A DNA stretch of 64,000 nucleotides from Campylorhamphus procurvoides (GCA_013396655.1 WBMV01007512.1:320547-384546), one strand, 5' to 3'. Positions 37,201 to 45,865 are shown, numbered from the stretch's first letter. The notes: generated by a model from the sequence alone, not told the origin. Translations and numbers: made by a program.

Positions 37201-40200
37201 ACTGGCACTTGGTGGGTGATTCCCTCCAGCCTCCAAAAACCAGGAGGCACAGGGTGTCTTCTGCCACCACCAAGCTCCCAAACCCTTCAGCTGTCAAGTT
37301 AAAGATGTCCAAACCATCTCCTGGGAGCCTGCAACATCTCCAGGGACTGGCTGCATGAGGAACCTCTCTGGTTTCAGCTCTTGGGAACAACATTCTCGAC
37401 GCTGAGGAAACGCTTTCAACTTGGCTGCTGGACAGACGGAGCGGCTTCGGCTTGAAATTTTCCAGGGTACATTTCTCAGGCGAGGCAAACATGAAAGGGC
37501 TTTCAGAGCTGGAACAAACTTCAGACACAATCTGTTGCTAGAGGCAGGAGATATGTTTATTTTGTAGTTTCCCTGCTTACCCTCCACTCCCTTTGGTGTG
37601 CTGCTGGTGAGGCAAATCAGCTTCTTTTGAGGAGACGGAACGGGACAAACAAAGCAGCAGCTCTGCCTCTCACTTGTTTCCCTTCTTATCAGAAAAAGCC
37701 TCATAATAACTTCATCACATCCATCTGCTTGCTGGAAAATGCAGCTCTTGTTATTCCAGTAGCGTGTTCCCTGCTGAAACCACCTCCAGTTTCAGGAGCA
37801 GACACAGCTTGATGGATGTTGGGGGGAGAGGAGAACCCCAAACACTGCACAGCCCCTCCCTGCCCTCCACCAGTGCCACCAGCCAGCCCAGCTCCCAGTC
37901 CAACCCCTGCTCTGAGAGATGGGAAAAAATATCCAAAAAGGAAAAAAAGAAACTCCTGGAGATGAGCCAGGAGCAGCTGGAAAAGTGGTTGTTCCTCTGC
38001 TCACCTCCAGCCTGAGCAATGCCAGAGCAGCAGCAGGGCTTCCCCACAGGGTCTCCTCCTTCTCAAACATATTCCAATCGTGGGGGGTGGGGAAAAACCC
38101 TGGAAAACCACCCAATGGATTCACTTCTCTCCTCATCCCAGGTCAAACAGCAAGAGAACAACGCTTCTGGTGCCAACCCTGCCCCTGAGCTATGAGCAGA
38201 GCACTCAGCCTTTCTCCAGTGCTGTGTTATCCTCCTGGGTTTGGGATGCTCGGTGTGATGATGTGAGGACCCTCTGCCCACCCCCCAGGAGAGCCCACCC
38301 TGCCTGTCCAGCGTGAGGAAACACTGCTGGGTAGGGATGGCAGAATTCCCATCCCCACTTCTCCCCCCTACCACAGCCTTGCTCTTCCCTCACCACTTAA
38401 ACAGCAGCTTAAACACTGCAGCAAGGAAAAAATAATGAAGTGGTTCTTCTGCTCTCCCCGAGGCTCCTGCCTGGGCTGAAACCACACACGGGTTCAAAGG
38501 AAGCTCCAACCAGGAGAGCTCATGTTTTATTCAAACCAGGAAGGCCCTTCCTAATTGTATTCCAGCCAAATAACACGGAGCGAAACAAAACTCCATTAGT
38601 GCAGGGGAGATGCTACATCGCTAATGGAAGGGGAAAAAATGCCCCAACATATTACAAGAATGTTCTAATTAACCCCAGGCTGGTCATTATAAAGCCAGGA
38701 ATTCGGAAGGAAGGCGGTAATTAAAGCATTATATCCCTTCACGGGGTCTACTGAGCAGGTAAGAGAGCCTGGGCTTTCTAAACCTATTTATTTCTTGCAA
38801 AAAAAAGTTTGAGCCTTGCCAAGCTTTTAGTCCACTCAGTTATTCCCTGAAGGGGTGAGGGAAGTGGTGTCAAAAGCAACAGGAGCTGTTTGTTAACACA
38901 CCCTGCCCAAATCAGCAGCTGGGGGAGATGGGATTCAACTGCAGAGCCAGAGCAGCTCCCAGGAGGCATCTGCCTGGGCTTGGGATTTGGGTTAGCTCCT
39001 GGCCAGCCCCTTCCACTGGCAATTCCACCTTCTGAACCACATTTTTGGGCTCAGTTCTCCCTGTTTGGCCAATTTCTGCCCCACTCTAATGGTGGGGACA
39101 GAGGAGAAGGGCTCAGCAGGTAATGGTGAGCACTGGAACACTCTGGCCATCACAAAGACCACATCAGAACGCTCTGGATTTGACAGGCATGACTCTCGTG
39201 AAGGGATTGCTGCAAACCCCCCCAGCTTTGCCTGATATTCATAACCTGGTGTGGTTATGAGGTGGGGTATGAAAAATGAAAACCAGGAGACCTTGCCTTG
39301 GTTCTGAAATATTCTGAAACCCAGCCAGGGAAACCTCCAGGTTTGTCTCTCAGGTTTTCCAGCTTTCCCCACTAAGATGGTTTTTTACTGACCCTGCCAT
39401 GACGATGAAGAAGTCCAGGCGGTTCCACGTGTCTCCAAGGTAACACTTCTGCCCAAAGATCCCCAGGGCCACCATCTTGATGACCATCTCCACGGCGAAG
39501 AAAGCAAAGATGAAGTCGTCGAAAGCCTGGAGAGCAGGAAAAGGTGGTTAAAGGTCACTCCAGCACCTGGGAAGGGTCAGCAGCTTCTACTCATCTACTG
39601 ACAAACATGCAAGGACATCACAGCCCTGGGGCACCTCTGCTCTGCAGCCAGGCTGGGACAGCTGGGGGGGTTCACCTGGAGAAGAGAAGGCTCTGGGGAG
39701 ATCTCAGAGACCCTTCCAGTGCCTAAATGAGCTCCAGAAGAGCTGGAGAGGGACTGTTGGCTTTATCAACCAACCTTCCTCTTAATAAACTCCGCAGAAG
39801 TTTTGCTCCGTTATTTCAGTTCACCCAAACAGCTCCACAAAGAAGTTCAGGATTTTCCACCTCCTGTTCTGGCTTCCAGTCCCTCCTGCAGGCTGGGACA
39901 GGGACAGGGACAGGGTGGGTTTCCTCACAGCCCTTTTCTGCCTGAAAACCTGTCAGGAAATGTCCAAGGCCAGGTTGGACAGGGCTTGGAGCAACCTGCG
40001 ATGGTGGAAGGTGTCCCTGCCCATGGCAGGGGGTTGGAACTGGATCTTTGAGGTCCCTTCCAACCCAAACCATGCCCATGAAGGATCCCACGTGGCTGGA
40101 ACACTCCAAGGGCAGGAAAGCAGCGGATCCACGTGGGATCCAAAGGAATGGAGTGCACACGTCGGTCACCCCTGCCTGGGGTGATGTCACACTTTGGGGA

Positions 40201-41107
40201 CACGGGAAGTGGGTCCCCAGGCTGAGGAGAGAGCTGCTGCAGCAAGACCCGTGCCAAGGTGCTGCCCACGCAGCAGCTGGTGCCAGGATGTGCTTCCATG
40301 GGCAGATGGCAGAGAGGGAGGCGAGGCCACAGACACTTCCCAAAGTGCCCTGATCCTGGGGCTGGCACTGCTCTGTGCCAGCTGGGGGGCTCTGCTTGGC
40401 AGGACAGTGGGCACGGGCTCAGCCCCGGCTTTGGTGGTCAGGAAGGAGGGAAGGAGCAGAAGATCAGGCAGCAGAAATCTGAGGGATGGAAGGGATGGAT
40501 GGCAAGGGACAGATTTCCAGTGGCACCGGCCATGAATCTCTGAATGGTTTGGGGGGGAAAGGACCTTAAAGATCATCTCATCCCATTCCCTGCCATGGGT
40601 GGGGACACCTTCCACTAGCCCAGGTTGCTCTGAGCCTCATCCAACCTGGCCTTGGACACTTCCAGGGATGGGGAAGCCATGGCTTTTGTAATTAAATAGT
40701 GTTTAATGACTCCAGTGGCATCTGGCTGCCCACTTTTGAGCACCCCTTCCCTTACAGAGGGTGCAGAGAAGGGATCCTGCTGGAGCAAGTCCCAGTCAGC
40801 CTTTGGGTGTCACCTCAGGCCGTGGCATCAGGTCTTCTCCATGGAGGCTCTGCTTGAGGAAGTGTGGCTTATTGGAAAAACCACCCCTCTGGCAAAGGCT
40901 TTCCTGGCTGGGTCTCTGGGAAAAGGGGCAGAATGGGGGTCCCCCCTGCCCCACTGCACACGTGCCAGGCACACAGGGCAGCGGGGCATCCTCACCTCCA
41001 GGATGGTGCAGCGCTCCGACTGGCACTCCACGTCCTCGCAGGGCTGGAACATGCCCAGGGTGACGCAGTTCAGCAGGATCACCAGCATGCTGACGTGCTC
41101 AAACCAC
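6806..41107 (-). CDS. CACNA1H: CACNA1H (Cav3.2 T-type calcium channel alpha-1H), partial gene, 8 exons
   Basis: Pore-forming subunit of a low-voltage-activated plasma-membrane calcium channel, which in vertebrates drives burst firing and pacemaking. The coding join on the minus strand is 41107-40996, 39526-39393, 34708-34611, 29986-29827, 26316-26001, 14160-14068, 12228-11439, 7215-6806: 2113 nt, 704 codons, no internal stop, all borders GT-AG and phases consistent. It covers repeat I S1 to S6, the I-II linker and the first part of repeat II S1. The Asp-Gly-His loop before S4, the run of ten His in the linker, MNYPTILPS and [11 protein letters not shown] identify Cav3.2 rather than Cav3.1 or Cav3.3. 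The first coding exon (about 100 residues) and everything after repeat II S1 lie outside the window. Residue numbers below count from the first complete codon here; adding 100 gives human numbering in repeat I. The assignment rests on recalled family sequences, not on a search. Confidence 0.95.
6953..6976 (-). repeat. CACNA1H: Coding AGG/AAG run (RRRRKKKK)
   Basis: Four AGG followed by four AAG codons in the last visible exon. It is a purine-only 24-nt run that encodes eight consecutive basic residues just before repeat II S1. Confidence 0.97.
7270..7695 (-). mobile_element. CR1 LINE 3' fragment (about 425 nt)
   Basis: Minus-sense CR1, beginning with 'aaggttggaaaagacctcca' and 'agatcatccagtccaacctc', then 'ttccctaatttccaccctgc' and an upstream segment on Tyr/Leu-type CR1 UTR ending near 'tccaggctgagctgcccca'. 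It is one of the longer copies in the window. Confidence 0.88.
8405..8522 (-). mobile_element. CR1 LINE 3' fragment
   Basis: Minus-sense terminal piece: 'gatcattaaggttggaaaag', 'aatcatccaaccactaaccc' and 'ctctaaaccatatcccagag' match the older CR1 3' UTR type. Confidence 0.8.
11439..12228 (-). CDS. CACNA1H: CACNA1H coding exon: S6 end, gating brake and polyhistidine I-II linker
   Basis: 790 nt, residues 305-567 plus one base of Gly568. [20 protein letters not shown] ends S6. About residues 325-390 (from TKQRENQL through [20 protein letters not shown] and [12 protein letters not shown]) form the helix-loop-helix gating brake known in T-type channels. After [13 protein letters not shown] comes a run of ten His (415-424), all coded CAC, then [10 protein letters not shown]. 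Further on, [14 protein letters not shown] and MNYPTILPS are Cav3.2-type linker blocks, separated by low-complexity Ser/Pro/Gly sequence. The exon is strongly GC- and CpG-rich. The acceptor ends in ctcctccag; the donor is gtaagg. Confidence 0.96.
11869..11898 (-). repeat. CACNA1H: Coding CAC microsatellite (ten His codons)
   Basis: Ten consecutive CAC codons in the I-II linker exon, with no synonymous CAT interruption. They are flanked by ATC on the 5' side and TAC CAC on the 3' side of the coding strand. The His run itself is a family feature. Confidence 0.97.
12229..14067 (-). other. CACNA1H intron interrupting repeat I S6
   Basis: 1.8 kb separating the codons for LLII and VGSFF in S6. No CR1 fragment or other repeat is recognised. 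The sequence is unremarkable. Confidence 0.85.
14068..14160 (-). CDS. CACNA1H: CACNA1H coding exon: repeat I selectivity filter and first half of S6
   Basis: 93 nt, 31 whole codons (residues 274-304), in phase 0. [20 protein letters not shown] contains the repeat I selectivity residue Glu278 in TLEGW; T-type channels use an EEDD ring, of which this is the first Glu. [11 protein letters not shown] is the first half of S6. The acceptor ends in cttcctgtag, the donor is gtaagt. The exon is isolated, with an 11.8 kb intron before it and a 1.8 kb intron after it. Its reading frame is AT-rich compared with the other exons. Confidence 0.95.
16150..16330 (+). mobile_element. CR1 LINE 3' fragment
   Basis: Plus-sense copy with 'gcccagagaagctgtggctg', 'gttggacggggcttggagca' and the end 'aaggtcccttccaatccaaa'. 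Confidence 0.9.
16905..17420 (-). mobile_element. CR1 LINE copy (about 515 nt), partner of the 26455 copy
   Basis: Minus-sense CR1. From the 3' end it reads 'catccagtccaaccctcagc', 'catcatccaaaccctcctgg', 'tgcccaccaccctctggggg', 'ctcctcttctccagctgaac' and further 5' sequence to 'ctctccagtggcttcagat'. Over its first roughly 390 nt it is nearly the exact reverse complement of the copy at 26455-26845. Confidence 0.9.
20700..20975 (+). mobile_element. CR1 LINE 3' fragment
   Basis: Plus-sense copy: 'aatggcttcccactgccaga', 'ggtgggcaggccctggcaca', 'gcttggagcaacctgggcta' and 'gatctttaaggtcccttcca'. Confidence 0.92.
21398..21431. repeat. 17-bp tandem duplication
   Basis: 'gggacaccacgagctcg' is followed directly by 'gggacaccacgagctcc'. 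Two near-perfect copies of a GC-rich unit. Confidence 0.88.
22826..22903. promoter_or_regulatory. 14-bp inverted repeat with homeodomain-type cores
   Basis: 'gtaataagctaatt' at 22826-22839 and its exact reverse complement 'aattagcttattac' at 22890-22903, separated by 50 nt. Both arms carry a TAAT-type core. The block (22680-22920) is AT-rich against a GC-richer surrounding. A regulatory role is inferred only. Confidence 0.35.
23393..23825 (-). mobile_element. CR1 LINE copy with duplicated 3' end
   Basis: Minus-sense copy with 'atgggcagggacaccttcca', 'gttgctccaagccccgtcca' and 'cagccacagcttctctgggc', then the upstream CR1 part to 'ccaggctgaacaaacc'. The first 48 nt (its 3' terminus) are present twice in tandem, at 23393 and 23441, each containing 'aatggtctgggctgg' or 'aaatggtctgggctgg'. 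Confidence 0.92.
26001..26316 (-). CDS. CACNA1H: CACNA1H coding exon: repeat I extracellular turret and pore helix
   Basis: 316 nt. One base completes Met168, then residues 169-273. The long extracellular loop between S5 and the pore includes the sequon Asn171-Leu-Thr (human Asn271) and five cysteines (in [26 protein letters not shown] and YNVCMA), which with the one in the previous exon give the even number expected for turret disulfides. [20 protein letters not shown] is the pore-helix approach. The middle (about residues 210-234, [14 protein letters not shown] region) diverges most from mammals. The length is not a multiple of three, so skipping this exon would shift the frame. The acceptor ends in cccctccag; the donor is gtagga. 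Confidence 0.95.
26455..26845 (+). mobile_element. CR1 LINE copy next to the 316-nt exon acceptor
   Basis: Plus-sense (antisense to the gene): 'gttcagctggagaagaggag', 'cagagggtggtgggcactgc', 'gagggtttggatgatgctct' and 'ttggactggatgatccttgt', ending in 'acgttctgtgattcc', a CR1 terminal repeat. It is near-identical to the reverse complement of 16905-17300. Confidence 0.92.
29405..29465 (+). mobile_element. CR1 LINE 3' terminal fragment
   Basis: About 60 nt: 'gatgatcttgggggtctttt' and 'ccaaccttagtggttccac' followed by 'aattctg'. The preceding roughly 150 nt may be an older part of the same copy. Confidence 0.75.
29827..29986 (-). CDS. CACNA1H: CACNA1H coding exon: repeat I S4-S5 linker and S5
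   Basis: 160 nt. Two bases complete Ser115, then residues 116-167 and two bases of Met168. [20 protein letters not shown] is the S4-S5 linker and start of S5; the hydrophobic [20 protein letters not shown] completes S5. [12 protein letters not shown] opens the extracellular turret and supplies the first turret cysteine. In transcript sense the acceptor ends in cccacag and the donor is gtaagt. This turret start resembles Cav3.2 more than Cav3.1, which has a differently spaced Pro-containing segment here. Confidence 0.94.
29987..34610 (-). other. CACNA1H intron between S4 and S5 exons
   Basis: 4.6 kb. It holds a four-copy 40-bp minisatellite at 31104-31260 containing the only undetermined base of the window, and an A12 run near 32324. 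No CR1 fragment is recognised and no exon is seen. Confidence 0.85.
31104..31260. repeat. 40-bp minisatellite, four copies, with one N
   Basis: Pyrimidine-rich units of about 40 nt, each including 'caggatgctgctc', start at 31122, 31162, 31200 and 31242. Between them lie CCCTTTCC/CCCATCCCC-type segments. The undetermined base at 31255 falls just after the fourth 'gctc', so array length may be wrong in the assembly. Confidence 0.9.
34611..34708 (-). CDS. CACNA1H: CACNA1H coding exon: end of S3, S3-S4 loop and S4 voltage sensor
   Basis: 98 nt. One base completes Gly82, then come residues 83-114 and one base of Ser115. [13 protein letters not shown] gives the end of S3 and the short extracellular loop; [18 protein letters not shown] is S4 with Arg99, 102, 105, 108 and 112 in the usual three-residue rhythm. 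Asp89-Gly90-His91 equals human 189-191: His at this place is the Cav3.2 signature for high-affinity inhibition by zinc, nickel and copper, whereas Cav3.1 has Gln. Asn92-Val-Ser is an N-glycosylation sequon next to it. The donor is gtaagt. Confidence 0.95.
34865..34965 (+). mobile_element. CR1 LINE 3' fragment, degenerate
   Basis: Contains 'gtttggagcaacctgggaca', 'gcccatgcaggtcccttcc' and a CR1-like 'gaagagctccaggccagctg' lead-in. It is short and worn. Confidence 0.7.
35040..35325 (+). mobile_element. CR1 LINE 3' fragment
   Basis: Plus-sense copy: 'ggtgggcaggccctggcaca', 'cagagaagctgtggctgccc', 'ggaaggtgtccctgcccatg', 'gatctttaagatcccttcca' and the end 'ccattccatgatcttatga'. Confidence 0.92.
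36440..36510 (+). mobile_element. CR1 LINE 3' terminal fragment
   Basis: Only the last 70 nt: 'ggtgagcttagaggtccttt' and 'ccaaccttaatcattctgtt'. Confidence 0.75.
39393..39526 (-). CDS. CACNA1H: CACNA1H coding exon: repeat I S2 and most of S3
   Basis: 134 nt, residues 38-81 plus two bases of Gly82. It opens in phase 0 with [20 protein letters not shown] (S2, with the acidic and basic residues of the voltage-sensor charge-transfer region), then [20 protein letters not shown] leading into S3. Residue 40 is Asp and corresponds to human Asp140, one of the residues reported to contribute to the high-affinity zinc/nickel site of Cav3.2. The acceptor in transcript sense is cctgctctccag; the donor is gtcagt, an acceptable but weaker variant than those of its neighbours. 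Confidence 0.95.
39648..39760 (+). mobile_element. CR1 LINE internal fragment
   Basis: 'cacctggagaagagaaggct', 'cccttccagtgcctaaatga' and 'agagctggagagggact' correspond to the segment upstream of the terminal part in the longer copy at 48935-49350. Confidence 0.75.
39958..40075 (+). mobile_element. CR1 LINE 3' fragment
   Basis: 'aaatgtccaaggccaggttg', 'ggcttggagcaacctgcgat', 'ccctgcccatggcagggggt' and 'gaggtcccttccaacccaaa'. Confidence 0.9.
40535..40690 (-). mobile_element. CR1 LINE 3' fragment
   Basis: Minus-sense: 'aaggaccttaaagatcatct', 'gacaccttccactagcccag' and 'ggccttggacacttccaggg'. It is inverted relative to 39958-40075 in the same intron. Confidence 0.9.
40996..41107 (-). CDS. CACNA1H: CACNA1H coding exon: repeat I S1 and S1-S2 loop
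   Basis: 112 nt, encoding residues 1-37 after one base that completes the previous codon. [20 protein letters not shown] forms S1; the acidic S1-S2 segment [17 protein letters not shown] follows with three cysteines. In transcript sense the acceptor reads ccctgctcccag and the donor gtgagg, and the exon ends on a complete GAG codon. Length and phase agree with the family's exon that follows the start-codon exon, so this is probably the second coding exon, though the numbering is inferred. The preceding exon, which should encode the N-terminal cytoplasmic segment, is not found in the 22.9 kb upstream within the window. Confidence 0.95.
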
Positions 41108-44100
41108 CTGGGAGCAGGGGTTAAGGACAGCACAGGCTTGGGAGTGGGGACAACACACCAAAACTCTTCTCCTGGGCAGCTTCCACCTCTGGATCTCCTG
41201 CTCTGATCACCCCTCACCCCGTGACCTCCAGCAGTAAATCTTTCACTGCCAAGCTAAAGAGAGAAAAGGCACCACCAGAACCCAGCTGTGCCCAGCTCCT
41301 TGCCCTGCCAGTGACTCCTTGTTTCCACCTGGAGTCATGGCAATGGGTGCTGACCACAGGGAGGTCTCGTTCTGACCCAGTTTCTGTATCTCAAGGAGCT
41401 CCAGATTCCACTCTGAGAGCTACATCATGACCAGGGATGAAGGTCAAACAGAGCCAAGCTGGGGGCACAAGTTGGTAGGGCCAAGGATGGGATCTAAACC
41501 TGGAGCCAGAGCATGTGAAAGGGAAGGGTTCCAGTCACCAAACCCCCATATTTCCTACAGGACCTCCTAGTCCTCCACAACCATTAATAGTGTCCAAGCA
41601 GCAGGAGTGCAAAAAGCCCCAGAGCTGTTGGGTCCTGCTAATAAAAAGCATAAAAAAAGATTTGGGGGGACTCCCCAGGGGTTTCACAACCTGAGCCTGA
41701 ATGAGGGAACTGTTCTTGGGGAAATAATTGCAAACATCTGGCTATGAATAAACCTTTTTGCTTCCAAACACACAGACACGTGAGAGAGAAGCACCCAGGC
41801 ATTGTCTTAGTCCTGATAACAGCAATTCTGCCTTGGAAACCTGAACCAAACCCCCCCCACGTTCATCCCTGCTGCTTTCAGGAGCTTTTTATCAGTTCAG
41901 CACAAGATTTACTGCAGCATGAGATGAAGTGCAGGGCTGCACACTCCAACTACCCACTCTCATTTATCCAGATGAGAAGGAAAAAGAGAAATCAGCAGGG
42001 TCAGGTCCTGCAGCTTCCCCCAAACCTGATCCCAACCCACTTCTTGTTTCAGAGAGGGCTTTAATTTGAAAGACAGAGCTGGGAACACCTTGCTGGGAGC
42101 AAAACCTGTCAGACTTGGAAACCCACTTGTCTAAAAGGGAAATGCACGAAATCAGATAAAGAAATGGACTAAAACCCCAGGGCAGTGGAGCAGGAGGAGC
42201 TCCTGGCCACAGCCCCAGGGACTTGTGCACCACTGAAATACCGATGTTGGTTTCATTTCTCCCTCCCTTCTATGACTTATTCCCGGTTTTTGACATCTCC
42301 AGGGGCTGTTTGGATTCCTTTCCCCCTTTCCTAACTAGAAGCACAGTGACAATCCTGCCCATGGAGGACACAGCCCCATGGAGGGCCATATCCTGCTCAC
42401 AATATTTGCATTGGCTGGTGGGATCTGTGTGAAACTCCCTATAAACAAGGCTCCTGTGCTGTTCCCAAGGCTCCTGCATCATTCCCAGAGAGCCTGCAGT
42501 TGCATTCATTTCACTTATTACACTTGCAGACACGGATTTTTGTCTTTTAAAGTGAAAAAAAAAAAATAAGAGCATGTGGATTTTGAACTGTTAAAGGGCT
42601 CTGCTGACCTACCCTGCACCTCAGCTCAGGTGCTCTGCTCATGAGATCTCCAAAAGACTTTATTCTTTCAGCCTTCTAAATGATCTAATTGTGCTTTTGG
42701 TGGTGAAATAATCACCTGCATGAGAACAATTGTCCCTGGAGTTGAATTCCTTCAAGGCAGGCAGAGGCACTGCTGTCCCCTGTCCATCACCAAAGCTGGG
42801 TTGGGTGTCTTTTAGGGTGGCAGAAGAATTTCACTTCCCAAGAGAAAAGGCTGTGCCAGAGTGGTCACAGATGTTTAGAGGCTGCCAGTGGGGTCAGGCA
42901 CAGCCAGGGGATGGAGCAGAGACCAAAGAAACCTCGTGCTGCCTTTGAAGACAAGGCTGAGAAGGTGGAAGCAAAGCCACTGGAGGACACACTGGAGGAG
43001 GGAAGAGGAAGCCCCTGCTCAGGGCTCGGTGTCCTGGGGATGCTCCTCATCCCCAAACCCTTCCCGAGGGGGTGAGCTGAGATGTTCCAACCCCTCCAAC
43101 CCACCTCCTCCTCCTCCTCCTCCTGCACCTCTGGCTCCCTCGCAGGCTTTAAGCCCCTGCCCTATTTATTTTCCCATCAGATTAATGACAGTGAAATCCC
43201 TAATTGGAAAGCGGGATTACCCCGAGGGCTGTGCCCTAATGGGACTAATCCTCCCTCCCGGTGGCTCAGACATGGAAGGGGATTTCAGTTCACTGCCCCT
43301 TCCTCACCTCTGCCTCTGCAGGACCCCAAAAGCTGGGATGGAACCCCAGAGCCTCCCAAAAATCACCCAGCCCAAAGCAAAGCCCTGGGGAGCAGGAGGA
43401 GATGCTGCTTGGCAGGGTGGGATTACAGAGCACCATCCCCAGCATCCTCCCCACAGAGCCTGGGCCACTTCGGGATGTCCCTCAAGGAAGGAAAGGATGG
43501 GAAAACACCCAGAGGAGGAAACAGAAGGAAAGGTGACAACAGTCCTAGAGCAGCTCCACATGAGCATGAGCAACAAGGAGACAAGATCCCCTCCTGGGGG
43601 TTCCCACCCCCTTGTCCAGGTGTTTCACAACCAGGAGCTGGAGGAAGGTGAGGGATGGTCCCACCAAACTCAGCCCCAGGCTCTGCTCATCCCCCTGGCT
43701 TGTGTCACTGGCACTGGGATCCCCTGGGATGCTCCTGGTCCTTTCCTCAGCAGCAGATCCATGAAAACCATGACTCTGCAAACCCTGGAATTTGGGGGTT
43801 ACCATGGCAACCACGGAGCCCATGGAAGCATTACCCCGTTTAAAAACTCTGAAAAGGGAAGGATGCGAGGGGAGAGCCGGACCAATTGTGGCAGGAACAG
43901 AGAATGGCCAAGGCCTGGCTGAACATTCCTTCCTCTGCCATAAATCCCAGGGAAAGGACACCTCGAGCTTGACTGGGCCAAGCTCAGACTGCCCAGGTGC
44001 CCCTGGGGAAGGAGGGGGGAGCAGCAGAGGCTAAAATATAATCCCAAATTTAGAAGGGGCGAGGCAGAGAGCAGGCTCTGCCCCAAAATGTGGTGCAGTG

Positions 44101-44944
44101 AACGCTGCTGAGGTTCTCCTGATGCTGATGCTCTTGGTCAGCTTCACCCAGGGTTTGACCAAAATCACCTCCTGCCACAGAGCAGGGCCTTGGAGATGAA
44201 GAGCTCTGGTTGCCAGAAGATGCCTCAGCACGAGCTCCTCCAAAGCTGTGGAGTATCAAAGGACCTGCAGAAAAGGTGATGGAGGAGAACAGAAAAGAGG
44301 GTGGGCACGGACACTGCCTTGTGCCACTCAGCCCCATGGCACTGCCACATCTCTGTGCCACGTCCTCGCACTGAGCAGGGTCACCTCAAAGCTTTGGGGA
44401 CCCGTGGGAAGCTGCTCCAGTGTAAAAATATGGAATTAAAAGTGCCAAGTGTCTGTTTTCCCAGTATTTAAGTGTGCTGCCCAATTCCCAGCGACACTTC
44501 TCGTTCCTTCGTGCCACCAGTGACAAAATCAGCTTTAAACCCTGCAATATCCCCCTCATCCTGTAGGAAAGCAACAGAGAACAGCCCAGACTTAATGATA
44601 TTTGATAAAGAGAAAGAAAAAAAAAAAGAAAGTACAGAACTGGAAATAAAATGAGTCAGAATAAAACTCCCAAGAGGCAGCGCTGGCTGGTGCTGGCATA
44701 ATTTTAAGGAACATTCTTATTTTTAAAAAGTTGATTGATTAAAGCTATTTTTAGTGCCCCTACTGCACTGGATCAGTGGGGTTCATTTGCTTAGGAATTG
44801 TAAACCAAAGTGAGGCAGCTGCACTGGAGCAATATTTACAGGATTTCCAAATATTTGCAATCCTCCAATGGGATCTGTTGAGCTGCTCTGAGCTGGACTT
44901 GAGAGGTTTTTGGGTAAAGCCAAAACACTCTTTGCTTAGAGCAG

Positions 44945-45155
44945 GAATATTATTATTATTACTATTATTATTGTTGTTGTTGTCATTGTTAATAATATAT
45001 AATAATATAAGAAATAGAATAATAATGATAACAATAACAACTTCAATGATAATAAAATAATGACAGTGATGCTAATGATTATAATGATGCTGCTACTTAT
45101 GATAATAAATGATTATTATGATGATAATAATAGTAATAATGATGATGGTCAAGTT
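44945..45155. repeat. Degenerate ATT/AAT microsatellite
   Basis: About 210 nt of ATT, GTT, AAT and GAT triplets, starting with a tract of ATT units and drifting into AATAATGAT mixtures. Strand composition changes from T-rich to A-rich near 44990, giving partial self-complementarity. Confidence 0.92.
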
Positions 45156-45569
45156 AATAATGGGACAGCAAATAATCCTTGGGATAGGATGAGCAAAGGA
45201 CAAGGATATTGGGGAGGAAGGAGGGCCCAGCCCGGGGCTCTCCAGGTTTTTATCTCAGTCCTTCCCTTCTGGCTGCTGCTACCGACGCCGTGACCGTGTA
45301 AATGTCACTCGGTGGCAATAACACCCAGGCTGTGGTTCCCGGGGTCAACAAACAGCAACACCAAATGTCATCCAGCCAGAGAGCCCAGAGGAACTGGGAA
45401 ATGCTCACACAGAGGCAAAATCCGGGGATGCTCACGGGGCATGGCCTTTGGTTAGAGGAACAGACTCATTTCTGCACAGGGCAGAGCTCTGAGAGCTTCT
45501 CCTGCCTTTGCTGCACCAGGAGCTGGGGCTGCCTGGGTGACACTTGGTACCTACACGTGCAGATGTGGC

Positions 45570-45660
45570 ACCTGGGGACGTGGGTTAGTGGTGGCTTTGA
45601 CAGTTCAACTCAATGATCTCAGAGGGCTTTTCCAACCTAAATCCTTCTGTGAGTCTCTCT
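45570..45660 (+). mobile_element. CR1 LINE 3' terminal fragment
   Basis: 'caactcaatgatctcagagg', 'gcttttccaacctaaatcct' and a 'tctgtgag' end. It resembles the older CR1 type. Confidence 0.75.
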
Positions 45661-45799
45661 CCACCTTTGCACTGGCCCTGGGCACAGACCCCACCCTGAC
45701 CAGCCCCTGTGCCCCCATGGAGGGTTTCCAGCTGCTCCCAGGGAAGGGACACTCAGGGCACAGCTCCTGGCACACACAGAGATCCTGGCTGGATTTATG

Positions 45800-45865
45800 C
45801 TGTGACATTTCTAATGGTCCTTGTGGGTCCCCTCCAGCTCAGGAGATTCCACAATTCCATGACTG
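45800..45865 (+). mobile_element. CR1 LINE 3' terminal fragment
   Basis: 'tggtccttgtgggtcccctc', 'cagctcaggagattccacaa' and 'ttccatga'. It is short but carries the terminal features. Confidence 0.7.

Larger units (their letters stand above)
34709..39392 (-). other. CACNA1H intron between S3 and S3-S4 exons
   Basis: 4.7 kb with CR1 fragments at about 34865-34965, 35040-35325 and 36440-36510, all plus sense. Two AT-rich, TAAT-rich stretches (35680-35860 and 38540-38730) stand out from the GC-richer surroundings. No coding potential is recognised. Confidence 0.85.
39527..40995 (-). other. CACNA1H 1.5 kb intron between S1 and S2 exons
   Basis: The shortest intron in the window. It holds two plus-sense CR1 pieces (39648-39760 and 39958-40075) and one minus-sense piece (40535-40690), so its pre-mRNA contains complementary repeats. 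A short GGGACA run lies at 39896-39916. Confidence 0.85.

Noticed and set aside
42888..43922. 344-residue plus-strand open frame
   Set aside because: Long only because the region is GC-rich and poor in stop codons. It shows no recognisable domain, has a low-complexity Pro/Ser/Gly composition, and lies in the CACNA1H upstream intron.
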